NCBI GenBank assembly: GCA_003484865.1
Contig: DMZT01000217.1
Coordinates: forward strand, 1 to 24,766
Length of the DNA: 24,766 nucleotides
Direction: 5' to 3'
DNA from: Stenotrophomonas sp.
GTDB lineage: Bacteria; Pseudomonadota; Gammaproteobacteria; Xanthomonadales; Xanthomonadaceae
Within the stretch, counting starts at the first letter, position 1. Each line of letters starts with the position of its first letter. Made by a program: the position numbers and the translations under genes. Positions 16,730 to 24,589 of this stretch are shown one piece after another. The notes beneath the pieces were generated by a model. The model saw nothing but the letters and a program-made list of their open reading frames with translations, did no database searches and had not been told where the DNA came from.

Positions 16730-18643
16730 CTAGGCAATGGCGCACCGATGGCGCTCCAGCCATGCCTGGAACATCAGGATCGGCCACAGGTGGGTGTGCC
16801 ACTTGCGCCGGCCCTCACAGAACTCCGTCCATATCCGCCCGACCAGCGCTGCATCGAAGTAGCCCTCGCGGCACAGCCGTTGTTCGTCCAGCAGCGCATT
16901 GGCCCATGGGAAGAGCGGGCCGGCCAGCCAGGCGGCGACCGGCGGGCCGAACCCCATCTTGGGCCGGTACACCAGCCGTTCGGGCAGATGCCGCGACAGC
17001 AGCTGCTTGAGAATCCACTTGTGTTCGCCATCGGCGAACGTGAGGCCACCGGGCAACGACCAGGCAAAGCGCGCCACCGCCGGATCCAGTAGCGGCGATC
17101 GGGTTTCCAGCCCCTGGGCTGCCCCGGCCCGATCGATCTTGGTCAGGATGCCGTTGCCGAGATCCATCAGGAAGTCCAGATACTGCACCCGATCGGCCGG
17201 TTCGCCTGCGTCCAGCCAGCGCGCGCGATCGGTGAACACCGTCGCCGGCTCGGTTGTCTGCAGTACCACCCGCGCCGGATCGCGCCAACGCGATACCCGC
17301 AACAGGTAGTGCGCCTCCACGCTATCGGCGCTCAGTTCCGAACGCAGCGCGGGCCAGCCGCCCAATCGCGCCCGTTCGGGGTCGGCCGCAGGCCATCGCC
17401 GCAACAGGCACCGCAACGGCGCAGGCACACGTTCGTTCCACGCTGCATTGCGGATGGCACGTTGATAAGCGGTATGTCCATGGAACAACTCATCCCCGCC
17501 ATCGCCTGTCATCACCACACGATGGCGGCCGGCGACCAGCATGCTGGCCAGCAGTGTCGGCACCTGCGATGCATCGGCAAAGGGCTCGCACCAGATGTCC
17601 GGTAGCGCCGCCACGAGGGTTTCTGCCTCGCTACGCCGGAGGATGTGACGGGTGTGCCGGGTCCCGAGCCGGGCGGCGACCTGATCTGCCCAGTCGGCTT
17701 CGTCGTGGCGCGGATCGTCGAAGCCGACCGTGAAGGTGTCGACCGGCAGCATGGACTGCGACTGCAGGACGGCGGTGACCAACGAGGAATCGGTCCCCCC
17801 GGACAGGAATGCCGCCGCTGTGCCCTCCTGTGGCGACCGCCGCGATACCGCTTGGTGCAGCACCAGTTCCAGCCGCTCCACCGCATCGTCACGGGTGGAC
17901 AACGGCAGGTGCGCACGCGCTTCAATCGCCGTGCGCATTTCCTCGCGGGCGTCCCAATAGCGGCGACCACCCGCGTGGTCCTTGTGTGCCAGCGCCCCCG
18001 CCTCGCGCACGGCCAAGGTAAGCCGGACCACGCACCCGGCGGCCACTTTGAAGATGCCCTGCTGGATGCTGTGCGGCGCGGGAATGTAGCCAAAACGCAG
18101 CAGCAGCGTCAGCGCATCGCGATTGATCGGCGCCTGAAAGCCGGGATAGCCGTGCAGCGAGGCCAGCCCCATGCCGAACAGCAGATCGCCGCGGCACCAG
18201 CCGTAGTACAGCGGCCGCGCGCCGACCCGATCGCGTGCCAGCCACAGTACGTGCTCCTGGCGATCCCATACGGCCAGCGCGAAGTCCCCGTCGCACTCAT
18301 TCAACGTGCGCTGCAGTCCACGGGCAGCAATCGAGAGCAGCAGCAGCGTCGCATCCTCCTCGGCGGCCCCTGCCGACGTCGCAAACTCGCGCTGCAGGGT
18401 CGTACGGGTATGCAGCGTACCGTCCAGACACAGCACATAGCGCCCACATGCGGACCGCTGCGGTGACCGTTGGGTCCCGCCCACGCTGTGCAATCGCGCC
18501 AGCGCCACGCCGTGGCGCTCGTCGTACCAGGTCGACGGAGCGCGGCCGCCGTGGCGCAACGTCGCACTCATGGCGTCCAAGCGTTGCGGCAAGCCAGCGG
18601 AACATTTTCCAGGGCGCACGACGACGCCACAGATACCACTCAT
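16730..18643 (-). CDS. Asparagine-synthetase-like ATP-dependent amide ligase with degenerate glutaminase domain
   Basis: From ATG 18643 (AGGAG about 10 nt upstream) the protein is 637 residues with the two-domain AsnB layout. The C-terminal synthetase half looks intact: PP-loop LSGGTDSS (280-287), TGDGGDELFHG (379-389), TKIDRAGAAQGLETRSPLLD (501-520), and KWILKQLL with RPKMGFGPPVAAW. The N-terminal glutaminase half is fold-complete (CDGDFALAVWD, LARDRVGARPLYY) but has lost catalytic features. The nucleophile Cys2 is Ser (MSGICG; AGT instead of TGT), the usual HRGPD is replaced by RHGGRAPS, and NGEIYN by DGTLHT. It is therefore probably unable to hydrolyse glutamine. It may use free ammonia or another amine, or activate a carboxylate for internal amide formation as in beta-lactam synthetase or lasso-peptide cyclases. 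It follows the small outer-membrane protein gene on the same strand. An earlier in-frame start (18715) adds an arginine-rich, unlikely N-terminus. Confidence 0.88.
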   Translation of the reverse strand: MSGICGVVVRPGKCSAGLPQRLDAMSATLRHGGRAPSTWYDERHGVALARLHSVGGTQRSPQRSACGRYVLCLDGTLHTRTTLQREFATSAGAAEEDATLLLLSIAARGLQRTLNECDGDFALAVWDRQEHVLWLARDRVGARPLYYGWCRGDLLFGMGLASLHGYPGFQAPINRDALTLLLRFGYIPAPHSIQQGIFKVAAGCVVRLTLAVREAGALAHKDHAGGRRYWDAREEMRTAIEARAHLPLSTRDDAVERLELVLHQAVSRRSPQEGTAAAFLSGGTDSSLVTAVLQSQSMLPVDTFTVGFDDPRHDEADWADQVAARLGTRHTRHILRRSEAETLVAALPDIWCEPFADASQVPTLLASMLVAGRHRVVMTGDGGDELFHGHTAYQRAIRNAAWNERVPAPLRCLLRRWPAADPERARLGGWPALRSELSADSVEAHYLLRVSRWRDPARVVLQTTEPATVFTDRARWLDAGEPADRVQYLDFLMDLGNGILTKIDRAGAAQGLETRSPLLDPAVARFAWSLPGGLTFADGEHKWILKQLLSRHLPERLVYRPKMGFGPPVAAWLAGPLFPWANALLDEQRLCREGYFDAALVGRIWTEFCEGRRKWHTHLWPILMFQAWLERHRCAIA

Positions 18644-18674
18644 GCAGAGGTTTCTCCTGTCAGGATCGCGGAAA

Positions 18675-18708
18675 CGCCACCCCCGACCGCAGCGGCTCCG
18701 GGGTGGCG
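18675..18708 (-). terminator. Intergenic hairpin between barrel protein and synthetase-like gene
   Basis: The 9-bp perfect stem CGCCACCCC (18675-18683) / GGGGTGGCG (18700-18708) lies 13 bp after the barrel gene stop. On the minus strand it is followed only by TTTCC, so it is a weak terminator or attenuator that could lower read-through into the synthetase-like gene. Confidence 0.4.
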
Positions 18709-18721
18709 ATGGCATTGCCGA

Positions 18722-19333
18722 TCAGAAGGCGTAGGACATACCCACGTACCAATTATTGAGGCGCATCTTTTCCACGCCGGCCGCCTGTTGGACCTTCTTG
18801 TTGGCCGACATCGGGATCGTGTACTCGGCGCGCAACGCGAGCGCGTCGGTCAGATACACGTTGGCGCCGACGCTGGGCGTGGTGGCAAATTTGCGCTGCC
18901 GAGTCGTCTTGATCTCCGTGCCCTTGGGCGGCAGGAAACTCTGCTGGCGGCTGCCGACGGCCACCTTGCCGAACAGCTCCACGTGATCACCGATCGGTAT
19001 CAGGGCCAAGCCCCCCAGGGTGAGCGAACGGCTGGAGAGATTCGCCGTGCCCGGATCCTTGCTGCGGCGGTTGCCGACAGTGTTGTCGAAGGAGCCTTCG
19101 GCCGCCAGGAACGGGTTGAACCGGTACCCGGCACCGACGCTGTAGCTCGTGCCGGAGCTGCGCTGCTTGCGCTTGGTCCCCGGTGCGGCATCGGCAGCGG
19201 GGACCTTCCCGTTGGCGTGCGTCTTGCCGAGGCCACCGTACACGTAGAGACCTTCGCGATCCGCAGGAGAGGCGTGGGCCGTTGTGGTGACCAGGGCCAA
19301 CGAGAGGGCAATCAGGGAACGTTTGATGTACAT
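18722..19333 (-). CDS. Small outer-membrane beta-barrel protein (OmpA-like transmembrane fold)
   Basis: This 203-residue exported protein has a signal peptide MYIKRSLIALSLALVTTTA with cleavage near AHA-SP. Alternating amphipathic strands follow (LYVYGGLGKTHANG, SYSVGAGYRFNPFLAAEGSF, LTLGGLALIPIGDHVELFGK, TPSVGANVYLTDALALRAEY). The C-terminal strand NWYVGMSYAF ends in Phe, the signal for outer-membrane insertion. This fits an eight-stranded OmpA-like/opacity-type barrel; the precise role is unknown. ATG 19333 has GGAG about 6 nt upstream. It is divergent from a response-regulator gene 338 bp away, suggesting control by that two-component system. The synthetase-like gene follows on the same strand after a hairpin. 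Confidence 0.85.
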   Translation of the reverse strand: MYIKRSLIALSLALVTTTAHASPADREGLYVYGGLGKTHANGKVPAADAAPGTKRKQRSSGTSYSVGAGYRFNPFLAAEGSFDNTVGNRRSKDPGTANLSSRSLTLGGLALIPIGDHVELFGKVAVGSRQQSFLPPKGTEIKTTRQRKFATTPSVGANVYLTDALALRAEYTIPMSANKKVQQAAGVEKMRLNNWYVGMSYAF

Positions 19334-19671
19334 GGATGACTCCGTGGTTGGGAGTGCACACGGTGGGTTGTTGGCGGGGCCCTGTCAGTGCAGCGCACGT
19401 GTGACCCGCGCAACCGTTCTAGACCCTGTGTAACGGTTCGTGACAGCGGGTTGAACGCGACAATCACACACGTGTTTCGTGCCTTCGCGGGCACACTTTC
19501 AGACCGCCCGATGACGACATCGCCCGACGTGTTGCACCGCAGATTCGCCGCACCAGTCCCCACAAGTTGCCTCTGGATGAACAGTCTGACGGGCACGTTC
19601 AGCGCACACCTCGCTGCCCCGTCGTGCTGCCTTAGGATCGCGCCAGCTCAGGAAGACAAGGCAGGGTAGCG
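19334..19671. promoter_or_regulatory. Divergent control region between barrel protein and response-regulator genes
   Basis: No gene is seen in these 338 bp. Dyad symmetries cluster at 19396-19475: AACCGTT (19412-19418) / AACGGTT (19432-19438), perfect, with a 13-bp spacer; TGTAACG-GTT-CGTGACA (19429-19445), a near-perfect dyad; and two CACGTG-containing palindromes near 19396 and 19470. TGTAAC/GTNACA resembles RstA-box half-sites (TACAnnnTGTTACA-like), which fits autoregulation by the adjacent OmpR-type regulator. A TAGGAT at 19633-19638 might be the -10 of the regulator gene. Confidence 0.4.
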
Positions 19672-20361
19672 ATGGTCGACATCGTGGTGGTGGAGGATGA
19701 CGAGCGTCTCGGCGCTCTGGTCAGCGGCTATCTCTCGCGCCATGGCTACGACGTGGTGCACCAGCTCAGCGGCGAAAGCGCGGTGGAGCGCATTCCCGGT
19801 CTGGACCCGGCCGTGGTGCTGCTGGATGTCACCCTGCCCGGTATCGACGGCTTTGCTGTCTGTGCCGCGATCCGACCGCGCTTCAGCGGGGTGATCTGCA
19901 TGTTGAGCGCGCGCACCGATGATATCGATCAGGTGCTCGGGCTGGAGCTGGGCGCGGATGATTACATCGGCAAGCCGATCGAGCCACGGGTCCTGCTGGC
20001 GCGCGTACGCGCGCACCTGCGTCGCGCCAGCAGCCAGCGACAGACACGCCCGACACTGTGCTTCGGGGGGCTTCGCATCGAACGCGATACCCGCGAGGTG
20101 ACGCTGCAGGGTGAGCGGATCGAATTGACCACGGCTGAGTTCGATCTGTTGCTGTGCCTGGCTGACAGCGCAGGCACGATCCTCAGCCGCGATGATCTGA
20201 TGCGCGATCTGCGCGGGATCGGTTTCGATGGCCTGGACCGCTCGATCGATGCCCGTATCTCACGACTGCGTCGCAAGCTCGGTGACCTGGCGGAGGTACC
20301 CGGCCGGATCAAGACCATCCGCGGCAAGGGCTATCTGTTCAATCGAGCCGGATGGGGCTGA
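19672..20361 (+). CDS. OmpR-family response regulator (RstA-like)
   Basis: The 229-residue protein has an N-terminal receiver domain: acidic pocket Asp9/Asp10 in VVVEDDERL, phospho-acceptor Asp52 in VVLLDVTLPG, Ser79 and Lys101 (GKPIE). A winged-helix DNA-binding domain follows (ELTTAEFDLLLCL, SIDARISRLRRKLGD, IKTIRGKGYLF). The order GFDGLDRSIDARISRLR is like RstA, which governs acid and membrane-stress genes in enterobacteria; orthology is not proven here. Its stop overlaps the kinase gene start by 10 bp, so regulator and kinase are translationally coupled. It is divergent from the outer-membrane barrel gene, its likeliest target. Confidence 0.93.
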   Translation: MVDIVVVEDDERLGALVSGYLSRHGYDVVHQLSGESAVERIPGLDPAVVLLDVTLPGIDGFAVCAAIRPRFSGVICMLSARTDDIDQVLGLELGADDYIGKPIEPRVLLARVRAHLRRASSQRQTRPTLCFGGLRIERDTREVTLQGERIELTTAEFDLLLCLADSAGTILSRDDLMRDLRGIGFDGLDRSIDARISRLRRKLGDLAEVPGRIKTIRGKGYLFNRAGWG

Positions 20362-21698
20362 AGACGCTGCAGCCCCACCGCACGCCGGCACAGCACAGGG
20401 GTCACTTCCGCCTGTTCCTGCGCTATTGCCTGGGCTTCGTGCTGGCCTACCTGGTGCTGATCGCCTCGGGCCTGTGTCTGTGGGCGTCACTCACCGAGCA
20501 GGGAGAAGAACAGCAGATCCGCACACAACTGCAAGGCACCCACCACCTTCTGCACGCGCGCTATGCCGACACGCCGCAGACAGACTGGCCGCAGCTGACC
20601 CGGCACCTGCAAATGCAGTTCGCCTACCCGCTGAAGGTCATGTCGCTGGCCAAGGCGCCGCACGTACTGGATGTTCCGTCGCTGCAGCATCTGGACCAGG
20701 GTGGGCTGGTGCTGTCTCCAGACGGGCACTTCAGCTATCAGCGACTTCCTGGCTCGGCCGACGTGTTGGTACTGGGCGATTTCTCCGAACCCGAGCAGGC
20801 CGATCTTGCCTTGTACGACAGCGAGCACGTGGATGCCGCAGTGATGATCAGCATCTTCATCATCGCCATCGCGTTCCCGCTGTACTTCCTGGTGTATCGC
20901 CTGTGGCGCGATGTCTATGCGCTCGGGCACATGGCGCTGGCGATCCAGCAGGGTGAGCTGGCCGTCGCGGCCCCCGCCGTCAGCACCCATCTCGTGCGGC
21001 CGCTGCGTGAGGCGCTGTCCAGCATGGCCACGCAACTGCATGGCGCGATGGAAGGGCAACGGATTCTGTCCCAGGCGGTCGCCCACGAAACGCGTACGCC
21101 ATTGGCGCGGATGCGCTTCGCGCTGGCCATGATGCAGATCGCCGATGACGACCCGGAAGGGGCAGCGCTGCTGAACGGCCTGAAGACCGATGTCGCGCGG
21201 CTGGAGCAGTTGGCCTCTGCCGGCGTGACTTACGCGCAGTTCGGTCGCAGCCGACATGTCACCACACACCGGCTGGATGTCTGGCGGCTTTTCGAGGCGC
21301 TCGAACAGCGCTTTCCTGCTGTCGGCGACAGCGCCGCGAGACTGAGCTTCCAGCCTTCTCATCGGTGCACGCTGATCGCCAACCGCGACGCATTGATGCT
21401 GGCGTTGGGCAACCTGATCGGCAACGCACGGCGTCACGCAGTCAGTCAGGTGGTCGTGAGCCTGCATGCCGCCGGATCGGGGGTGGTCATCGCCGTGGAT
21501 GACGACGGACCTGGCGTGGCCCCAGCCGACCGTGAGCGTATCTTTCAGCCTTATGTGCAGCTGCAGCGACACCCCGACGGCTTCGGACTGGGACTGGCCT
21601 TGGTCCACATCATCGCCACCAAACATGGTGGAAGTGCAGATGTATGCGACTCGGTGCTCGGCGGCGCGCGCTTTCGGGTGCTCCTGCCACACGCCTGA
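20352..21698 (+). CDS. Membrane sensor histidine kinase (RstB-like), partner of the upstream regulator
   Basis: This 448-residue inner-membrane kinase has TM1 at about 24-46, a periplasmic sensor of about 115 residues, and TM2 at about 162-183. A HAMP-like linker follows, then an HisKA H-box VAHETRTPLARMR with His245. The ATPase domain has the N-box LGNLIGNARRHA (352-363), G1 DDDGPGVAP (383-391) and G2 GFGLGLALVHI (410-420). The periplasmic part is short and RstB/PhoQ-unlike in detail, so the signal is unknown. ATG 20352 overlaps the regulator by 10 bp. It ends 16 bp from the stop of the oppositely oriented second kinase. Confidence 0.93.
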   Translation: MGLKTLQPHRTPAQHRGHFRLFLRYCLGFVLAYLVLIASGLCLWASLTEQGEEQQIRTQLQGTHHLLHARYADTPQTDWPQLTRHLQMQFAYPLKVMSLAKAPHVLDVPSLQHLDQGGLVLSPDGHFSYQRLPGSADVLVLGDFSEPEQADLALYDSEHVDAAVMISIFIIAIAFPLYFLVYRLWRDVYALGHMALAIQQGELAVAAPAVSTHLVRPLREALSSMATQLHGAMEGQRILSQAVAHETRTPLARMRFALAMMQIADDDPEGAALLNGLKTDVARLEQLASAGVTYAQFGRSRHVTTHRLDVWRLFEALEQRFPAVGDSAARLSFQPSHRCTLIANRDALMLALGNLIGNARRHAVSQVVVSLHAAGSGVVIAVDDDGPGVAPADRERIFQPYVQLQRHPDGFGLGLALVHIIATKHGGSADVCDSVLGGARFRVLLPHA

Positions 21699-21714
21699 GC
21701 CCCCGGCGCATTGC

Positions 21715-23181
21715 TCAGCGCGTGGCCGGCAGCGAGAACATGAACAGCGCCCCGTCGCGACTCTCCAGCAGGCGGATATCGCGCCCATGCAGCTGCAGGA
21801 TGCGATGCACGATCAACAGGCCCAGCCCGCCGCTGTCCGGTCGTTGGCTGCCCAGTGCCGGCATCGCGGTGAACAGGGTGTCGCGCCGTTCGGGGGCGAT
21901 GCCGGGGCCCGTGTCGGCCACGCTGATCTGCACCTCGCCCTCGGCCGCGCGCAGGGTCACGGTGATACGGCCACCTTCCGGCGTATGGCGGATGGCGTTG
22001 TCCAGCAGATTGGTCAGCACCCGCTCGATCAACGCCAGATCCGCGACCACCGGCGGCACGCCGGGCGGGATGTCGGCCCCCAGCGTCTGCCCGCGTGACT
22101 CGGCCGCCAGCTCGAACTTCTGGAACACATCCTGGATCAGATCCGGCAGCGAGAAGGCCTGGCGGTCGAGCACCACCCCGCCGTGCTCCAGCCGGGCCAG
22201 CTCGAACAGCGCCTGGGCCAGGCGCCCGACCTTGTGACTCTGCGACAGGGCAATGGACAGGTAACGCTGGCGTTCGTCGGCACTGAGCGTGGCGTCTTTG
22301 AGTGCCAGCGTTTCCAGATACCCGTGCAGCGACGACAACGGTGTGCGCAGGTCGTGGGAGATGTTGGCGACCAGCTCGCGCCGCTGCAGATCCTGCTGGC
22401 GCAGCTGTTGCCACTGCTCGCCCAGGCGCTGGGCCATGTGGCCGAAGCTATGCTGCAGGATCGCCAGCTCGTCGCGCTCGCCGGGGCGCAGCGGCGCCGG
22501 TGGCGGCGCGGCATCCGGCGTGGCGCTATCCACATCGAAGGACTGGATGCGCCGGGTCAGCTGGCGCAGCGGGCGGGTCACCCAGCGGAACGCGACCAGG
22601 CCAGCCAGCAAGCCGACGACCGCCACGATCGCCAGCGACCACAACGTGGTGCGCAGCGTACTGTTGGCCGCGATATTCGCGGCGAGTGCTTCGCGCTGCT
22701 CGCCGACCAGCACCACGTAGATGTACCCGGCCTGCCTGCCCTGCACCCACAGCGGCGCTGCGTTGAACACCTTGTGGCCGGTCGCACTGCGTGGGTCATC
22801 GCCGAGGATCGGCAACGGCTCGTCGCGCAGCAGCGCCTGCACAGGCGCCAGATCGACACGGCTGCGTTTGAGGTGACCGTCGGGCGCATCATGGCCAAGG
22901 ATGCGGCCCTGGTCATCAAGCAGATACACCTCCACGCTCGGGTTGACCGCCATCAGCTTGCCGAACAGCGCGCGCACTTCCCCATTGCGCATGCCGCGGC
23001 CATCCATCAGCTCGCCGCTGCGCGCGATGTGCTCGGCCAGCCCGCGTGAGAGGCGCTGCACGGTTTCCTGCTCATGCACGGTGGTGCTGCGCATCTGGAT
23101 CCAGACCAGTGCGCCACAGCACAGCAGCAACAGCGCGAAAAACACCGCGGACAGGCGCTGGGACAAGGTGAGGCGGATCAC
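21715..23181 (-). CDS. Membrane sensor histidine kinase with HAMP domain (second two-component system)
   Basis: From GTG 23181 the kinase is 488 residues. TM1 is at about 11-29, a periplasmic sensor follows (about 30-178; HKVFNAAPLWVQGRQAGYIY resembles a PAS/Cache-like strand pattern), and TM2 is at about 182-199. A HAMP domain (RWVTRPLRQLTRRI...) precedes HisKA with His276 in VANISHDLRTPLSSLHGYLE. The HATPase domain has NLLDNAIRHTPEGG, VADTGPGIAP and GGLGLLIVHRI. The GTG overlaps the regulator stop by 4 nt (GTGA), giving translational coupling; the longer open frame upstream is the regulator gene in another register. The signal is not known; proximity to the exported methionine sulfoxide reductase suggests envelope redox stress. 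Confidence 0.93.
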   Translation of the reverse strand: MIRLTLSQRLSAVFFALLLLCCGALVWIQMRSTTVHEQETVQRLSRGLAEHIARSGELMDGRGMRNGEVRALFGKLMAVNPSVEVYLLDDQGRILGHDAPDGHLKRSRVDLAPVQALLRDEPLPILGDDPRSATGHKVFNAAPLWVQGRQAGYIYVVLVGEQREALAANIAANSTLRTTLWSLAIVAVVGLLAGLVAFRWVTRPLRQLTRRIQSFDVDSATPDAAPPPAPLRPGERDELAILQHSFGHMAQRLGEQWQQLRQQDLQRRELVANISHDLRTPLSSLHGYLETLALKDATLSADERQRYLSIALSQSHKVGRLAQALFELARLEHGGVVLDRQAFSLPDLIQDVFQKFELAAESRGQTLGADIPPGVPPVVADLALIERVLTNLLDNAIRHTPEGGRITVTLRAAEGEVQISVADTGPGIAPERRDTLFTAMPALGSQRPDSGGLGLLIVHRILQLHGRDIRLLESRDGALFMFSLPATR

Positions 23182-23900
23182 GTGTCTGTCCCCTCGTGGC
23201 CATCGACCAGTTTGTAGCCGCGCCCCCACACCGTCTGGATGCGTTGCGGGTTGGCCGCATCGCGCTCGATCTTGTTGCGCAGGCGGTTGATGTGGGTGTT
23301 GACGGTGTGCTCGTAGCCGTCGTGCTGGTAGCCCCACACCTGGTTGAGCAGGTCCATGCGCGAATACACCTGGCCGGGATGACGGGCGAAGAAGTACAGC
23401 AGGTCGAACTCGCGCGGAGTCAATTCCAGCGGTCGTCCCTCCACCAGCGCCGTGCGGGCGACCGGGTCGATGCGCAGCCCGGCCACCACGATCTCACCGG
23501 CATCGATGCGTGCGTTCTGGGCCATCGCTTCCACCCGGCGCAGCAGCGCTTTCACGCGTGCCACCAGTTCCAGCATCGAGAAGGGCTTGGCCAGGTAATC
23601 GTCTGCGCCCAGTTCCAGGCCGAGAATGCGGTGCACTTCACTGGCGCGCGCACTGGTGATGATGATCGGCGTGTAGCGCGTCATCGCACGGGCGCGCTTG
23701 CAGATCTCCAGGCCGTCCACACCGGGCAGCATCAGGTCCAGCACCAGCGCGCTCCACGGCTGCGCCTCCAGCAGGGCCAGGCCCTCGTCGCCGGTGGCGG
23801 CATGGGTGACCTCATAGCCTTCATCGCGCAGGTGCATGCGCAGCAGGTTGGCGATGTGGACATCGTCTTCGACGATCAGGACGCGCTTGGCACTGCTCAT
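23178..23900 (-). CDS. OmpR-family response regulator (second two-component system)
   Basis: This 240-residue regulator has a receiver domain with Glu11/Asp12/Asp13 (IVEDDV), phospho-acceptor Asp55 in LVLDLMLPG, Thr82 and Lys105 (AKPFS). The winged helix has ELTPREFDLLYFFARHPGQV, the recognition region HTVNTHINRLRNKIE and the IQTVWGRGYKL hairpin. ATG 23900. The stop TGA overlaps the kinase GTG. It is divergent from msrB by 146 bp and is probably the regulator of that promoter, though this is inferred from position only. Confidence 0.93.
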   Translation of the reverse strand: MSSAKRVLIVEDDVHIANLLRMHLRDEGYEVTHAATGDEGLALLEAQPWSALVLDLMLPGVDGLEICKRARAMTRYTPIIITSARASEVHRILGLELGADDYLAKPFSMLELVARVKALLRRVEAMAQNARIDAGEIVVAGLRIDPVARTALVEGRPLELTPREFDLLYFFARHPGQVYSRMDLLNQVWGYQHDGYEHTVNTHINRLRNKIERDAANPQRIQTVWGRGYKLVDGHEGTDT

Positions 23901-24046
23901 CGGCTCAGGGGGCGGCAGGAGGGCATGGCGGCATTGTCGACGGATCGCGACCTGAATGTGTCACGGAAAATTTAACCCTGCGTGAGGATTCGTTGACCGG
24001 GCCGGGCGCAGCATGGCCGCATCGTCCCCGTGCCCGGAGATCGGCC
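23901..24046. promoter_or_regulatory. Divergent promoter region between response regulator and msrB
   Basis: This 146-bp segment is the only separation between the divergent regulator and msrB genes. An AT-rich core, TGTCACGGAAAATTTAACCC (about 23958-23977), is the obvious promoter/operator position. GGAG at about 24036-24039 is the msrB ribosome site. No clean regulator repeat could be defined by eye. Confidence 0.4.
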
Positions 24047-24553
24047 ATGCGTTACACACGTCGCAATGTGCTTGGAATGGGTGGCATGGCTGCCGCGGCC
24101 GGCCTGTTCGGACTGACCGCCTGCAGCGGGCCCGCCCCGGCAGCTCCCGCCGCGCCTGCGCGCCAGTTCGAGGTCATGCGCAGCGATGCGCAGTGGCGCG
24201 AACAGCTCACGCCTGCCCAGTACAGCGTGCTGCGGCGGCAGAACACCGAGCGGCCGTTCAGCAGCCCACTCAACAAGGAGCATCGGCGTGGCACCTTCAG
24301 CTGTGCCGGCTGCGCGCTGCCATTGTTCTCCTCCTCCACCAAGTTCGACAGCGGCACCGGCTGGCCCAGCTTCTGGGCGCCGCTGCACGATGCCGTCGGC
24401 GAAGACCGCGACACCACTCTGGGCATGGTCCGTGTCGAGGCGCATTGCCGGCGCTGCGGCGGTCATCTCGGCCACGTCTTCGATGACGGCCCGCGCCCCA
24501 CCGGGCTGCGCTACTGCATGAACGGCGTGGCCATGAATTTCGTCGCGGCCTGA
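24047..24553 (+). CDS. msrB: Exported peptide-methionine (R)-S-oxide reductase, Tat/lipoprotein-type
   Basis: MsrB reduces methionine-R-sulfoxide in proteins. The 168-residue product starts with a twin-arginine signal (YTRRNVLGMGG), a hydrophobic stretch and a lipobox LTAC with Cys26, so it is likely Tat-exported and possibly lipid-anchored in the envelope. The catalytic domain has zinc cysteines C86xxC89 (CAGC) and C134xxC137 (CRRC), KFDSGTGWPSF (99-109), HVFDDGPRPTGLRYC and the nucleophile Cys157 in RYCMNG. The resolving-Cys position of many MsrBs (SGCGWPSF) is Thr104 here, so reduction would rely on an external thiol or the downstream membrane protein. ATG 24047 is chosen because of the Tat signal and GGAG site; an upstream GTG-type extension is arginine-rich. 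It is followed after 36 bp by the CcdA/DsbD-like gene. Confidence 0.9.
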   Translation: MRYTRRNVLGMGGMAAAAGLFGLTACSGPAPAAPAAPARQFEVMRSDAQWREQLTPAQYSVLRRQNTERPFSSPLNKEHRRGTFSCAGCALPLFSSSTKFDSGTGWPSFWAPLHDAVGEDRDTTLGMVRVEAHCRRCGGHLGHVFDDGPRPTGLRYCMNGVAMNFVAA

Positions 24554-24589
24554 GCGCCGCACTCCCCTGCGTCATAGAAGGACCTCTCC

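Noticed and set aside
16730..19333. Lasso-peptide or other RiPP cluster around the synthetase-like gene
   Set aside because: No short precursor ORF, PqqD-like recognition protein or transglutaminase-like peptidase is visible nearby; the 637-residue AsnB-like length also fits ordinary asparagine synthetases. Only the dead glutaminase site remains suggestive.
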